Positions 43,928 through 54,490 of a stretch of DNA of 64,000 bases are shown in pieces. The stretch is from the NCBI RefSeq assembly GCF_000310245.1, contig NC_020505.1:186001-250000 (forward strand), given 5' to 3'. Below the pieces are notes generated by a model, which made no database searches, was not told where the DNA came from, and saw nothing but the letters and a program-made list of their open reading frames with translations. This DNA comes from Candidatus Sulfuricurvum sp. RIFRC-1 (GTDB lineage Bacteria > Campylobacterota > Campylobacteria > Campylobacterales > Sulfurimonadaceae). Made by a program: the position numbers and the translations under genes. Position 1 is the stretch's first letter. Every line of letters begins with the position of its first letter.

Positions 43928-45814
43928 ATGGAACTTTATTTATATATTGCACTCTTTGCTCCACTGGTAGGGTCGCTTTATGCGGCTCTTTTCAGTGCAT
44001 CACCTAAATCGCAGCATGTCGGTATCGTGGCATCGGGATTACTCTTTACCTCTTTTGTGAGTAGTGCGATTTTGCTCTCTTACGTTTTGAGCGGACATAT
44101 TGTTCATACCGAAATGATGACATGGATGGCGACAGGTGATCTTTATATCCCGTTTGGATTTGTGGTCGATCAAGTAAGTGTTGTTATGATGATGGTTGTT
44201 ACCATCGTTTCAACCGTTGTTCATATCTACTCTATTGGATATATGGATCACGATAAAGGGTTTAACCGCTTCTTCTCATGGCTTTCAGCATTCGTTTTCT
44301 CGATGATGGTACTGGTTATGAGTGATAACTTTGCAGGTCTCTTTATCGGATGGGAAGGTGTTGGTCTTTGCTCATGGGGACTCATCGGCTTTTGGTACCA
44401 CAAAGAGTCGGCTACGTGGGCAGCGAATGAAGCGTTTATTATGAACCGTATCGCTGACCTTGGGATGTTAATCGGTATTTTCTTGTTGTACTGGAATACC
44501 GGCTCACTCCAATACGATGTCGTATTTGCTGAAATTGGAAACCTTCCATTAGTGGTTACAACATGGATCGGTATTTTCCTCTTTATCGGGGCGATGGGTA
44601 AATCGGCGCAGTTTCCACTCCATACATGGCTTGCCGATGCGATGGAAGGTCCTACTCCGGTTTCTGCATTGATTCATGCGGCAACCATGGTTACCGCAGG
44701 GGTTTATCTCGTTGTTCGTGCCAATCCGATTTATGATTTGATCCCGAATGTCGGGATCTTCATTGCAAGCCTCGGGGCTTTTGTTGCCCTTTTTGCGGCA
44801 TCGATGGCACTGGTTAACCGCGATATGAAACGTATCATCGCGTATTCAACCCTATCACAGCTCGGATACATGTTCGTAGCCGCAGGTTTGGGCGCATACT
44901 GGGTTGCATTGTTCCACCTTATGGCACATGCCTTTTTCAAAGCGTTGTTGTTCCTCGGTGCGGGTAATGTTATGCACGCCATGCACGATGAACTCGATCC
45001 GTTTAAGATGGGTGGATTGCGCAAAGTGATGAAAGGGACATTTATTATGATGACCCTCGCTTCCGTCGCATTGGCCGGTATCTATCCGTTTGCCGGATTC
45101 TTCTCGAAAGATTTGATTTTGGAAGTTGGATTTGTTGAACACCATTATGTTATCTATACGGTATTGTTATTGACTGCAGGACTAACAGCGTTTTACTCAT
45201 TCCGTCTTGTAGCGTTGATCTTCCATGGGGAAGAGCGTTATAAGCTTTTCGGTATCCACCCGCATGAAGCGTACAAATTTATGTTGGTGGGAATGTCACC
45301 ATTGCTTATTTTGGCAATCATTGCAGGTTCATTTAAAATGACCTATTATCAATTGGTGATTAACATTCTCCCCGATACCCAATATCATGTACACAGTGAA
45401 ATGACCTATTGGATTATGACGATCGGAACACAACTGTTTGTAATCGCGGCAATTGCATTCGCTTACAAAAAATACAGCAATTGGAACAGCGTACCGGACG
45501 GTACCTCTAAAATGGAAAATAGTTTTGGCTACAAATTACTCTGGAATCAGTATTACATTCCGAAGTTTTATGAAGAGGTGTTTTCTAAACCGTATGCAGA
45601 ACTCTCTAAAATCGCGTGGAAACAAATCGATCTTAAAATCGTTGATGCAACGGTTGATGGGATCGCAAATATCATCTACAAAACGGGTGAAAATACACGC
45701 GATATTCAAAATGGAAATCTCTCCACGATGCTTCGTTGGATGGTCGTCGGTTTAGTTGTTTTAATAACACTGGCCTTCGCCTTTACCGTCGGATACAACG
45801 CGGTTGGCGCTTAA
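43928..45814 (+). CDS. nuoL: NADH-quinone oxidoreductase subunit L
   Basis: Antiporter-like proton-pumping subunit, 628 residues. Conserved IGWEGVGLCSWGLIGFW, LHTWLADAMEGPTPVSALIHAATMV and the C-terminal lateral helix are present. Ribosome site for nuoM (AGGAG) overlaps its stop. Confidence 0.96.
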   Translation: MELYLYIALFAPLVGSLYAALFSASPKSQHVGIVASGLLFTSFVSSAILLSYVLSGHIVHTEMMTWMATGDLYIPFGFVVDQVSVVMMMVVTIVSTVVHIYSIGYMDHDKGFNRFFSWLSAFVFSMMVLVMSDNFAGLFIGWEGVGLCSWGLIGFWYHKESATWAANEAFIMNRIADLGMLIGIFLLYWNTGSLQYDVVFAEIGNLPLVVTTWIGIFLFIGAMGKSAQFPLHTWLADAMEGPTPVSALIHAATMVTAGVYLVVRANPIYDLIPNVGIFIASLGAFVALFAASMALVNRDMKRIIAYSTLSQLGYMFVAAGLGAYWVALFHLMAHAFFKALLFLGAGNVMHAMHDELDPFKMGGLRKVMKGTFIMMTLASVALAGIYPFAGFFSKDLILEVGFVEHHYVIYTVLLLTAGLTAFYSFRLVALIFHGEERYKLFGIHPHEAYKFMLVGMSPLLILAIIAGSFKMTYYQLVINILPDTQYHVHSEMTYWIMTIGTQLFVIAAIAFAYKKYSNWNSVPDGTSKMENSFGYKLLWNQYYIPKFYEEVFSKPYAELSKIAWKQIDLKIVDATVDGIANIIYKTGENTRDIQNGNLSTMLRWMVVGLVVLITLAFAFTVGYNAVGA

Positions 45815-45823
45815 GGAGTAATG

Positions 45824-47371
45824 ATGATAGATCATATTTTAACACTTTTAATTTTCTTCCCTGCATTGGCTGCAATGCTCGGGTTTGTCGTCACAAAGGA
45901 TAGCATGCGTGCGTACGGTATTGCCGTTGCATTCATCGAATTTGTCCTCTCTTTGTGGTTGTGGTATGCGTACGATCCGATGATCTCGGGGATGCAGTTT
46001 ATGGAGTCAATGCCGTTGATTCCGCAGTTTGGTATTAATTACCTCTTAGGTGTCGATGGAATTTCACTGTTCATCATTATCCTTTCAACATTTTTCACGT
46101 TGATCGGTATTGCATCATTAACCGAAACACGCCGTTTAAAAGATTTGATTATCACCTTGCTGTTTCTTGAAATGACAATGGTGGGTGTATTTGCCGCTCT
46201 TGATGCGATCGTGTTTTATGTATTTTGGGAACTTTCTCTTGTTCCGATGCTCTATATCATCGGAGCATGGGGCGGACCGTTGCGTATTTACGCGTCGATC
46301 AAATTTTTTCTTTATACTTTTACCGGTTCATTGGTGATGCTCGTCGGTATGCTCTTTATGGCGTACTTCTATTACCAAGCAACAGGACAATGGAGTTTCT
46401 CAATCCTTGAGTGGTACCGTTTGATTTTGCCGGAGAACTTCCAGTTGTGGTTGTTTGCCGCATTCTTTTTGGGCTTTGCGATCAAAGTTCCGATGTTTCC
46501 GTTCCACACCTGGCTTCCGTATGCCCACGGTCAAGCACCAACCATCGGTTCGGTTATTTTGGCAGCAATCTTGCTCAAAATGGGTACGTACGCATTTGTA
46601 CGTTTCTCATTGCCATTGTTCCCGGACGCATCCGTATTCTTTATGTTCCCGATTGCTATTATCGCGATCATTATGATTATCTATACGGCGATGGTAGCGT
46701 ATGCGCAAGAAGACATTAAACAAGTGGTTGCCTACAGCTCGGTTTCTCACATGGGGGTTATTATCCTCGGAACGTTTGCGCTCAATGTTGAAGGGGTCAG
46801 CGGTTCGGTATTTTTAATGCTGGCACACGGTGTTGTTTCAGGGGCGCTGTTCTTGCTGGTCGGCGTTATTTACGATCGCCGCCATACGAAATTGATGTCA
46901 GAATTTGGTGGTCTTGCAACCGTTATGCCGCGTTATGCAACCATTTTCGGAATCATGATGATGGCTTCTGTCGGTTTGCCTTTGACCATTAACTTCGTAG
47001 GGGAATTCTTGAGTTTACTCGGTTTTTACAAACAGTCTCATATGTTAACCCTCACCGCCGGTGTCGCGATTATCGTTGGAGCTATCTATATGCTTGCGGC
47101 GTACAAAAAAATGTTCTTTGGAACCGTTACCAATGAGGCAAATCGTAACTTGAAAGACGTTAACCGTACCGAGATGCTTGGGTTGATACCTTTGGTTATC
47201 GTGGCAATTTGGTTGGGTATCTATCCAAAACCGGTATTAGAGCCGATCAATAACAGTGTTGAGTCCGTCATTCAGTTGATGCACGATAAAGCACAAAGTC
47301 CTGAAGCAAAAGCACGTATTCCTGATTTAACAGGTAAGAATGATACTATCTCACTGCAGGAGGCGCACTAA
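45824..47371 (+). CDS. nuoM: NADH-quinone oxidoreductase subunit M
   Basis: Antiporter-like subunit with [35 protein letters not shown] and YSSVSHMG. The second of two tandem ATGs (45824) is chosen because AGGAG is 5 nt away. 515 residues. Overlaps nuoN by one base. Confidence 0.95.
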   Translation: MIDHILTLLIFFPALAAMLGFVVTKDSMRAYGIAVAFIEFVLSLWLWYAYDPMISGMQFMESMPLIPQFGINYLLGVDGISLFIIILSTFFTLIGIASLTETRRLKDLIITLLFLEMTMVGVFAALDAIVFYVFWELSLVPMLYIIGAWGGPLRIYASIKFFLYTFTGSLVMLVGMLFMAYFYYQATGQWSFSILEWYRLILPENFQLWLFAAFFLGFAIKVPMFPFHTWLPYAHGQAPTIGSVILAAILLKMGTYAFVRFSLPLFPDASVFFMFPIAIIAIIMIIYTAMVAYAQEDIKQVVAYSSVSHMGVIILGTFALNVEGVSGSVFLMLAHGVVSGALFLLVGVIYDRRHTKLMSEFGGLATVMPRYATIFGIMMMASVGLPLTINFVGEFLSLLGFYKQSHMLTLTAGVAIIVGAIYMLAAYKKMFFGTVTNEANRNLKDVNRTEMLGLIPLVIVAIWLGIYPKPVLEPINNSVESVIQLMHDKAQSPEAKARIPDLTGKNDTISLQEAH

Positions 47372-48876
47372 TGTTGGAGCCGATTAATGTTTCACTAGCG
47401 TCGCTTAATTTAGCGACCTTAGCTCCGATGGTTGTCGCAATCGTTGGTGCACTGACTATTTTAGTGATCGATATGATAAAGGGGGGGTTAAACAAATCAT
47501 TATACGTAATGATCAGCCTTCTTTTCTTACTCCTTGATTTGGGTGCATTGGTCGATTTTGCCGGTGTTTTTCTTAAAAACGGAACGATTTTAGGGTTCTT
47601 TGACGTCATGCTGATGGATGGGATTGCGATCCTTTCACAAATTATTATTGTTGTCGGGTCCATGCTATTTATCCCATTGGCACTAACCTCAAAACGTTTT
47701 CATGAGTATGATTATCCTGAGTATTTTGCCCTCTTCTTGTTTATGATTGCGGGCTTCCAGTTTATGGTAGCTACCGATAATCTTATTTTGATTTTTGTCG
47801 GTTTAGAGACAGCATCGTTGGCACTTTATACCTTGATCGCCTTACACAACCGTTCTAAATCGTTTGAAGCGGCAGTGAAGTATTTTACGATGGGCGCACT
47901 GGCAGCCGGTTTCTTTGCATTCGGTTCGATGATTTTATACGCCATCAGCGGTTCGGTTGAAATTAACCAAATTGCTACCGTATTGGCAGAAGATCATTAC
48001 AGCAATATCGGATATGTACTTGTCGCAATGGCATTTATGATCGCGGCATTTGGATTCAAACTCTCAATGGTGCCGTTTCATACGTGGACACCGGACGTAT
48101 ATGAGGGTTCATCAGCGGCACTTGCCGGTTATATGTCTATCGTTCCGAAAATCGCAGGATTCGTCGTCGCAATGCGTTTGTTCGAATTCTTGGTACACAG
48201 CGGTGTCGTATGGCTTCAAGTGATTCTCTACATCGGAGTGGTTGTGACGATGACCGCTTCGAATATCTGGGCATTGGTTCAGAGCGATGTTAAACGTATG
48301 TTGGCGTACAGCTCTATCAGTCATGCCGGTTTTGTAATGGCGGCAATTTTGATCGGTACGACACAATCAAATACGGGTTTATTCTTGTATTGGGCATTGT
48401 TTAGCTTTACCAATCTTGGTGCGTTTACCATGCTATGGGTAAACCGTCAGAAAAATCTCCTTCCGGGACAAAGTTCGGATCATCCGTACGAAAAATTCTC
48501 AGGTATGGTAAAAACCATGCCGATGGGTGCGGTGATGATGGCGTTGTTTATGCTCTCTCTCGCCGGTATTCCACCGTTTGGTCTGTTTTGGGGTAAAATA
48601 TACATGATTGGTTCAGCGGTAAGCGCAGGATATACCGTTCTGGCTCTTATTATGGCGCTTAACTCGGCAATCGCAGGGTATTATTACCTCAAATTGATTG
48701 TTTTCATGTTTATGAAAGAGCCGATGGTAGGGTATGAAAAGTTCTATTTTATGAATGCTTCACTCTCTCTCAAAACCATTATCGGGATAGCAGTTGTCGG
48801 GACTATTTTTGCAGTCTTTGCCGTGAATCCTTTGTTGAAAGTTATTACGCTATTCGTGTATAATAGCGGCTATTAA
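47371..48876 (+). CDS. nuoN: NADH-quinone oxidoreductase subunit N
   Basis: Third antiporter-like subunit, 501 residues, with [38 protein letters not shown] and YSSISHAGF. Last complex I gene; pflA begins 23 nt later. Confidence 0.95.
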   Translation: MLEPINVSLASLNLATLAPMVVAIVGALTILVIDMIKGGLNKSLYVMISLLFLLLDLGALVDFAGVFLKNGTILGFFDVMLMDGIAILSQIIIVVGSMLFIPLALTSKRFHEYDYPEYFALFLFMIAGFQFMVATDNLILIFVGLETASLALYTLIALHNRSKSFEAAVKYFTMGALAAGFFAFGSMILYAISGSVEINQIATVLAEDHYSNIGYVLVAMAFMIAAFGFKLSMVPFHTWTPDVYEGSSAALAGYMSIVPKIAGFVVAMRLFEFLVHSGVVWLQVILYIGVVVTMTASNIWALVQSDVKRMLAYSSISHAGFVMAAILIGTTQSNTGLFLYWALFSFTNLGAFTMLWVNRQKNLLPGQSSDHPYEKFSGMVKTMPMGAVMMALFMLSLAGIPPFGLFWGKIYMIGSAVSAGYTVLALIMALNSAIAGYYYLKLIVFMFMKEPMVGYEKFYFMNASLSLKTIIGIAVVGTIFAVFAVNPLLKVITLFVYNSGY

Positions 48877-48899
48877 AAGGAAGATAAAAGGGGGATAGA

Positions 48900-51257
48900 T
48901 TGAGATACTGGATCATTCTATCTCTTTGGTTCCCCCTTTTGGCATTAGAACTTACCCTTCAGAGCGGTAAAGAGAGTGGGGAAAAATACAGCGTTCTCCA
49001 TCTTCGCGAATCTTCCCCCTTTACGTGTCAAGCCACACAAGATGATTTTGGTGAGACAAAGCGTATTGACTGCCGTTTTCCCAAATCCCCTAAACAAAAA
49101 TTTCCTCCGATTGACAATGAAAGGTTTAGCGTTAGTGCAGCCACATCACCCCAAGGATACACCCTAACGATTCTTCCTAAGTCTAAAATGAAATTAATGC
49201 CGGTAGTGTTTAATCTCACGAAAGAGTCCGATACCTATCAATCGGATGTGAAAAAGTCGAGCCACTGGAGTGTAGTCGGGTATGCGAAAAAACTCCCTTT
49301 GCTCAGTATCTCGGCACCTTCTGCCGATGGGATTAATTTTCCGGTAAAAATTAAAAAAAATAACCGCCCATATATTGGAGGATTGGATCTCAAGGGAAAT
49401 CCGATCAAAATATCACGAGTGCAAGATGTAACCGATTATATGAATATGAAAAAGGCGTATGAGGCTAAAGATTACGATAAAGTTCTTGAACTCTCCGAAT
49501 ATACTCTAAAAAATTATCCGAAAACCGTCTTTAAAAATGAATTGATGCTCTATCAAATTCGAGCGCTTCATTATGAAGATGAATCCGAAAAGCTCTTGGA
49601 AATCGGTAAGCAGTTTTTGAGACTTTATTCTTCGGACCCTAATCTTGCCGAGGTATTGGCATATATGGGGAACGCCTATGGAAAAGTGGGTCAGAGTACG
49701 GATGCCGATTACTTTTTTGATCGTTTGTTTAATGAACAATCAGAAAGTCCATTTGCGTCACTCGGGATGATTTACAAAGCAGAACAGCTGGAAAATTCCG
49801 GCAGTTCAAAACAAGCGATGATTTATTATCAACGTTCACTTGCAACGAGCAGTGATGTCGGTATAGCGTCTAAAGCGGCATTTAGACTCGCACAGATTGA
49901 ACTGGCTAATGGTAATACCAAACAAGCCGCACATTACATTGAAAAAATCACCTCTGCAAATTCCAAGTATTTAAAAGAAGTACTTGAAGATGCGATGCTA
50001 ATGGCAGAAACATTTTATGACCGAAACGATCCTAAAACAGCTTTACGCATTACCGAGGCACTTTTAAGTGTGATCGATCCGAAATCGTCCGTGCATCCGC
50101 AATTGTTGAAAAATCTTGGATTTCAGTATGCTAAAGCGGGAAAACAAAATGAAGCGCTGAAACGGTTTAATGAATATCTGGAAACGTATAAATACGGTGA
50201 ATTCGTTGAAGAGGTACGACGGGCAAAAGACGGATTGTTTTTTGAAGATGGGGAGAAAAACACCACTGAAGAGATCAAAAAATACGATGATCTGATTGGA
50301 CGTTACGGAGATGACAGTGTCGGTCGAAAAGCATTGTATAAAAAAGCGCAGTTATTATTAAAAGAGAAAAAATACCAAGAGGTATTGGATTTAGAAGATG
50401 AGCTGTACCGTTTGGATTCGACCGAGTATCCGCAGACCAATACGTTGATTTCAAAAAGTGCCATTGGATTGGAAAAATCGTTTTTGAAAGAGGGCAAATG
50501 CGCTGAGGCGATGAAATTTCAGAAAATGTACAAAATAAAACTTCTTCCGGAATGGGATGAGGCCCTTTTTAACTGTGCACTGAAAACGACACAATATGCT
50601 ACCGCTAAAAAAATAGCGCAAAGACATCTAAAAGCCCCATCGGTAGCTGAACGTCAAGTGTGGCTATCGCGTATGGTAAAAACGCAGTTTGGTTTAGGGG
50701 AGTATAAAGAAGCGATTAAAGGGGGCGAAGAACTGATAACCCTTTTGGGTGTTGAGAAAAACCCTCCGCTTAATGATATCTATCGCACGATGTATGATGC
50801 GGCACAGCGTGTCGGAGATGCCGAGGGGATGATACGTCATGTCAAATTGATCGAAGCTGCCTACCAGAATGATTTTAAAGATATCGAGCGTTATACCCAA
50901 ATGGTGAGTTTAGGGCTGAAACGCAAAGATGAAGCGATGACGCAAACCTATGCTCGTAAGGTGATGGCGTTGCAAGAGCGGACGAAAACCTATACGCAAA
51001 GCCCTTATATTGAATTTACGTTGGCTCAATCGTACCAAAATATCGGAAAAGACACCGATGCGTTAAAAGTATTGAGAACACTAAATCCGCGTAAGCTGGT
51101 GAATGAAAAACGCTCACGTCAGCAGTATTTGATCGGAGCAATTGAGCAAAAATTGGGGAATAAACGTCAATCCAGAGAGGCGTTTAATGCGAGTATCAAA
51201 GCCGATAAAAACTCCGCATGGGGAAAACTGGCCAAAGACGCACTGTCACTATTTTAA
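48900..51257 (+). CDS. pflA: Paralysed-flagellum protein PflA, periplasmic TPR scaffold
   Basis: 785-residue protein with an N-terminal signal peptide (RYWIILSLWFPLLALEL), a beta-rich N-terminal part (to about 170) and many TPR-like helical pairs, e.g. NAYGKVGQSTDADYFFDRLF, LRLAQIELANGNTKQAAHYI and QYAKAGKQNEALKRFNEYL. Length and position after nuoN match Campylobacter PflA (Cj1565), a periplasmic disk component of the flagellar motor that is needed for rotation but not assembly. TTG start with GGGGGA upstream. Overlaps convergent miaA by 9 nt. Confidence 0.85.
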   Translation: MRYWIILSLWFPLLALELTLQSGKESGEKYSVLHLRESSPFTCQATQDDFGETKRIDCRFPKSPKQKFPPIDNERFSVSAATSPQGYTLTILPKSKMKLMPVVFNLTKESDTYQSDVKKSSHWSVVGYAKKLPLLSISAPSADGINFPVKIKKNNRPYIGGLDLKGNPIKISRVQDVTDYMNMKKAYEAKDYDKVLELSEYTLKNYPKTVFKNELMLYQIRALHYEDESEKLLEIGKQFLRLYSSDPNLAEVLAYMGNAYGKVGQSTDADYFFDRLFNEQSESPFASLGMIYKAEQLENSGSSKQAMIYYQRSLATSSDVGIASKAAFRLAQIELANGNTKQAAHYIEKITSANSKYLKEVLEDAMLMAETFYDRNDPKTALRITEALLSVIDPKSSVHPQLLKNLGFQYAKAGKQNEALKRFNEYLETYKYGEFVEEVRRAKDGLFFEDGEKNTTEEIKKYDDLIGRYGDDSVGRKALYKKAQLLLKEKKYQEVLDLEDELYRLDSTEYPQTNTLISKSAIGLEKSFLKEGKCAEAMKFQKMYKIKLLPEWDEALFNCALKTTQYATAKKIAQRHLKAPSVAERQVWLSRMVKTQFGLGEYKEAIKGGEELITLLGVEKNPPLNDIYRTMYDAAQRVGDAEGMIRHVKLIEAAYQNDFKDIERYTQMVSLGLKRKDEAMTQTYARKVMALQERTKTYTQSPYIEFTLAQSYQNIGKDTDALKVLRTLNPRKLVNEKRSRQQYLIGAIEQKLGNKRQSREAFNASIKADKNSAWGKLAKDALSLF

Positions 51258-52142
51258 AATTATTTCGGCGATACCCATGAGTTCTTCGGATAAACCGCTG
51301 GCACTCAAAGTAAACTGATGAGTATTAAAAGTCTGTTGCCGCTTCGCTAATTGTCCTGTATGGATGCTGATCTGATCGATAAGCTCATTTTTTGTCAGTT
51401 TTCCGTCTAAATACTCCAATGTTTCAACTATCCCGATCGATTTCATACTGTTGGGGATTCTTCCGTAGAGACGTTCGAGCTCGGCAACTTCATCAATCAG
51501 TCCCGAATGAATCATTTTGTCGGTACGCAGAGCAATTCGATTGCGCAGTATCTCCCGATCAACCTGCAAATTGAGTACGGGACACTCGGTGATGATCGGC
51601 TGCGGCGGATGAGCGTGAAACCATTCTGAGGGAGCCAACCCCGATTCGAGATAGATGAGGAGCATTTTTTCGATCCGATAGGTATCACTTGGAGTGATTT
51701 TATCCATTGTGAGAGGATCGATATCGCTCAATAGACGATGACATTCACTCAGATCACTGAGCATAGCTTTTGTTTTTTGCAGAGTCTCAGGAGAATAATC
51801 GGGAATTTTAGATAAACCATCGATCATGCTTTTGAGGTAAAAACTGCTTCCGCCGACAATGATGATGTTTCGGTTTTCCCTCAACGCTTTATTTCGTATG
51901 GAGTGATATTCATCGATAAAAGTGATGACGCTGGCTGTTTCATCCGGTTTGAGCCGATCAATGCCGAAATGCTCTACCATTGAGAGCTCAGATTTGGAAG
52001 GTTTAGCCGAGGCGATATCGATCTCTTTATAGATACTGAGAGAATCGATGGAGAGGATTAGGGCATTATACTGCTGTGCAAGAGAGAGTGCCAAATCACT
52101 CTTGCCTGATGCCGTGGAACCGATAATCGCTAAGGTTTTCAT
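51249..52142 (-). CDS. miaA: tRNA dimethylallyltransferase
   Basis: Adds a dimethylallyl group to A37 of tRNAs reading UNN codons. The P-loop IIGSTASGKSDLAL and the SIDSLSIYKEIDIASAKPS substrate block are present, and the KRQQTFNTHQF segment closes the protein. The ATG at 52142 (MKTLAIIG) is preferred over 52151, which overlaps the -10; the mRNA may be leaderless. 297 residues. Confidence 0.93.
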   Translation of the reverse strand: MKTLAIIGSTASGKSDLALSLAQQYNALILSIDSLSIYKEIDIASAKPSKSELSMVEHFGIDRLKPDETASVITFIDEYHSIRNKALRENRNIIIVGGSSFYLKSMIDGLSKIPDYSPETLQKTKAMLSDLSECHRLLSDIDPLTMDKITPSDTYRIEKMLLIYLESGLAPSEWFHAHPPQPIITECPVLNLQVDREILRNRIALRTDKMIHSGLIDEVAELERLYGRIPNSMKSIGIVETLEYLDGKLTKNELIDQISIHTGQLAKRQQTFNTHQFTLSASGLSEELMGIAEIILK

Positions 52143-52149
52143 AAATGAC

Positions 52150-52155
52150 ATTATA
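52150..52155 (-). promoter_or_regulatory. -10 element of miaA, leaderless candidate
   Basis: TATAAT on the minus strand overlaps the upstream ATG (52151) and lies 7 nt before the ATG at 52142, so transcription can only sensibly serve the latter. Confidence 0.45.
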
Positions 52156-52172
52156 TAACTTTTAGTTAAAGC

Positions 52173-52266
52173 GTTCGCCCTGAGCTCAAGGAAACATCGC
52201 TTCGCGTGCGGTATCCTTGTTTTGTCGAAGGGTAATTTTATGGTTCGACGAGCTCAGCACGAACGG
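52173..52266. repeat. Palindromic intergenic repeat carrying an inserted hairpin
   Basis: Ends GTTCGCCCTGAGC and GAGCTCAGCACGAACGG match the repeat at 57703-57769 in reverse orientation. Between GAGC and TGTCGAAGGGTAA an extra stretch of about 36 nt forms its own stem (CAAGGAAAC ... GTATCCTTG). It fills the gap between miaA and the prenyltransferase gene. Confidence 0.75.
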
Positions 52267-52328
52267 ATTTTATGATGACAAAGAGAATTTACGATAAAAT
52301 AAAGTCATTATGATTGAAAAGGGTTATT

Positions 52329-53192
52329 GTGAAACGATTAGTGAAAAGATTACAAGACTTTAATGAGCTGGTGATGTTTCAGCACAGTGTCTTTTCGCTC
52401 CCTTTTATTTTTATTGCGATGATCGTAGCGGCGGATGGCTGGTTTGGCTTTAAACTTCTCATTTTGGGTGCATTGGCAGCGATCAGTGCCCGTAATGCAG
52501 CCATGGGATTTAACCGCTATGTCGATCGCGTTTACGATCAATATAATCCCCGCACAGCAGGACGTCCCAGTGTGGATGGCCGTCTGGACGGGGCATCCAT
52601 TGCTATTTTTACCGCTGTCAACGCTTTAGTCTTTATGGCGGTAGCCTATTTTGTCAACGATTTAGCATTTTATGTGAGTCTGCCGGTACTTCTGGTACTG
52701 TTTAGTTATTCGTATTTCAAACGCTTTAGTTCGATGGCTCATATCGTCTTAGGGATATCATTGGGCCTTGCACCGATGGCAGGGGCAATAGCGGTTTTGG
52801 GAACGGTACCTCTGTGGTCCGTTTATTTGAGTATTGGCGTCGTTTTTTGGGTGGCAGGGTTTGATTTGCTGTATTCATTGCAGGATATGGAATTTGATAA
52901 AACAAATGGCCTTCACTCTATCCCATCACGTTATGGGAGCAGTGCTACCCTTAAAATTTCCGTTACCTTTCATCTTTTGAGTGTTCTGTTCTGGGGGCTC
53001 TTTGTCAGTACCGCAGAGTTAGGATTCTTTGCTGTTGCCGCTATTGTTTTTAGTGCCTTGATGCTTACGTATGAGCATTACCTCGTACGTAAAGATTTTA
53101 CTCAGATCGATCGGGCTTTTTTTACGGTGAACGGCTATTTGGGCTTTGTGTTTATCGGATTGATTATTTTAGATAAGGTGGTAAATCTATGA
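52329..53192 (+). CDS. UbiA-family prenyltransferase, MqnP-like
   Basis: 287-residue membrane enzyme that attaches a polyprenyl chain to an aromatic acceptor in quinone synthesis. The first Asp-rich site is NRYVDRVYD and the second YSLQDMEFD, with seven to nine helices. In Campylobacterota, which make menaquinone by the futalosine route, this type is usually MqnP. GTG at 52329 with AAAAGGG upstream is preferred over TTG at 52314. Overlaps the next gene by 4 nt. Confidence 0.85.
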   Translation: MKRLVKRLQDFNELVMFQHSVFSLPFIFIAMIVAADGWFGFKLLILGALAAISARNAAMGFNRYVDRVYDQYNPRTAGRPSVDGRLDGASIAIFTAVNALVFMAVAYFVNDLAFYVSLPVLLVLFSYSYFKRFSSMAHIVLGISLGLAPMAGAIAVLGTVPLWSVYLSIGVVFWVAGFDLLYSLQDMEFDKTNGLHSIPSRYGSSATLKISVTFHLLSVLFWGLFVSTAELGFFAVAAIVFSALMLTYEHYLVRKDFTQIDRAFFTVNGYLGFVFIGLIILDKVVNL

Positions 53193-53707
53193 GTGATGTA
53201 CGTTTGATTGAAGCTCCGCTAGAGATCATATTTAGTGTTGAGAGCAGCAACAAAGTTGAATTTGATCGTGAATATATACAGCTGAGCGAAGTAGAAAATG
53301 ATGCAATAGGCCAATGGCTCCGTAACGCAAGAAGTAAAGGTGAATCGGTGGATGATACGGTAGTGATACAGCTGTTGGTTGAACTGTATCGAAAAATAGA
53401 TCACTTAGAACAGGTATTGCTCCTGAGTGCACCGAAGAGGACTGTGTTATCGTATGAGGGCAAGATTAGTAGAATCGGGTATGAGCATTTTGAACTGCTT
53501 GAGCCGCAGCTTGAAATCGGCCAAAATTATTACGCGCGACTCGAAATGCCGGTCCATCCTAAGAGGGAAGTCAGTTTTTATTTTGAGGCTCTTTCTCCTA
53601 CTCTGGCGAAAATTGTTCGGATGCACCAAAAAGATACCAGCGACTGGGCAAGTTACATGATGGCACGTGAGCGAGCTATAATTCGCCATTTAAAAGGATA
53701 TGAATGA
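53189..53707 (+). CDS. Conserved small protein, possible PilZ-like domain
   Basis: 172-residue soluble protein. N-terminal half helical, C-terminal half strand-rich (LSYEGKISRIGYEHFELLEP, GQNYYARLEMPV), a layout seen in PilZ-like proteins of this phylum, but the RxxxR and D/NxSxxG c-di-GMP motifs are not clear. Function uncertain. Coupled to the prenyltransferase gene before it and to the next gene by 4-nt overlaps. Confidence 0.5.
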   Translation: MSDVRLIEAPLEIIFSVESSNKVEFDREYIQLSEVENDAIGQWLRNARSKGESVDDTVVIQLLVELYRKIDHLEQVLLLSAPKRTVLSYEGKISRIGYEHFELLEPQLEIGQNYYARLEMPVHPKREVSFYFEALSPTLAKIVRMHQKDTSDWASYMMARERAIIRHLKGYE

Positions 53708-54219
53708 ATTACACCATCGAGATAGCTCTTGTCGCGTTGGCAATATTACTCATGGGGCTTATTTATTATGTCATCAGCAAAGAGGGGGAAGTCGCTTCAC
53801 AAATTCGTTCGATTGCCAAGGCGGTCGATGATCTGCATCGTGAACTCTTTATGATGGACAAACGGCTTAAGCAAGAGCTGGAGATTATTGCCTCGCTTCA
53901 AGAGAGTACTCCTATGAGTCAGAGTTCTCTTCATGCTGAGCTTGGGCGTGAGGTGAATGAAATCTCGGTTCCGATCCTGGAGTCATTGGCTCATATCGAA
54001 GGGAGTTTGAGTGCTTATAAAGAGAAGACGGAGAACCGATTACGTTACCTCGAAGAGCGAATCCGAAATCTCTCTCTTCCTACGTCGATCAGCGGGTTAG
54101 ATGATGAAAAAGTGATTAGCCGCTACAATCAAGGATTGGAAGTCGATGCTATCGCCAAAGAACTTCGCCTTTCAAAAGCGGAAGTAGAATTTGTTCTAAA
54201 AATCAATCAGCTTCGCTGA
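53704..54219 (+). CDS. Membrane-anchored coiled-coil protein with C-terminal helix-turn-helix (DUF6115-like)
   Basis: 171 residues: an N-terminal transmembrane helix (IEIALVALAILLMGLIYYVI), a long coiled coil (about residues 30-125) and a C-terminal HTH-like motif (VDAIAKELRLSKAEVEFVLKI). This arrangement is that of DUF6115/DUF2802-type proteins of unknown function. Third gene in the overlapping set after the prenyltransferase. Confidence 0.6.
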   Translation: MNYTIEIALVALAILLMGLIYYVISKEGEVASQIRSIAKAVDDLHRELFMMDKRLKQELEIIASLQESTPMSQSSLHAELGREVNEISVPILESLAHIEGSLSAYKEKTENRLRYLEERIRNLSLPTSISGLDDEKVISRYNQGLEVDAIAKELRLSKAEVEFVLKINQLR

Positions 54220-54252
54220 TGGTGTATTAATTACTTTTTAAGCTTATCTAGC

Positions 54253-54258
54253 TATAAT
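54253..54258 (+). promoter_or_regulatory. -10 element of the tRNA-Arg gene
   Basis: TATAAT 17 nt before the first base of the tRNA. Confidence 0.5.
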
Positions 54259-54275
54259 TTCGTTCTCTTTAAAAT

Positions 54276-54352
54276 GCGTCCGTAGCTCAGCTGGATAGAG
54301 CACCGGTTTGCGGTACCGGCGGTCAGGGATTCGAATTCCTTCGGGCGCACCA
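54276..54352 (+). tRNA. tRNA-Arg, anticodon GCG
   Basis: 77-nt cloverleaf with encoded CCA. Acceptor GCGTCCG pairs with CGGGCGC (one G-U); D stem GCTC/GAGC; anticodon stem CCGGT/ACCGG around loop TTGCGGT, giving anticodon GCG; T-arm loop TTCGAAT is standard. Its body closely resembles bacterial tRNA-Arg, including A20 in the D loop. GCG would read CGC (and CGU by wobble); most bacteria use an A34/inosine tRNA for these codons. Confidence 0.93.
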
Positions 54353-54490
54353 CTTACAAACACCGTAATTATCAACCCTTCAACTCCTAAAACCAAACAC
54401 CTAAGAATCCAATCATTCGCATCATTGATCCCACTTTTTTTTGATAACTCTATTTTTCGTCATCTTGTACTTGATACAGGAGATGGATAG

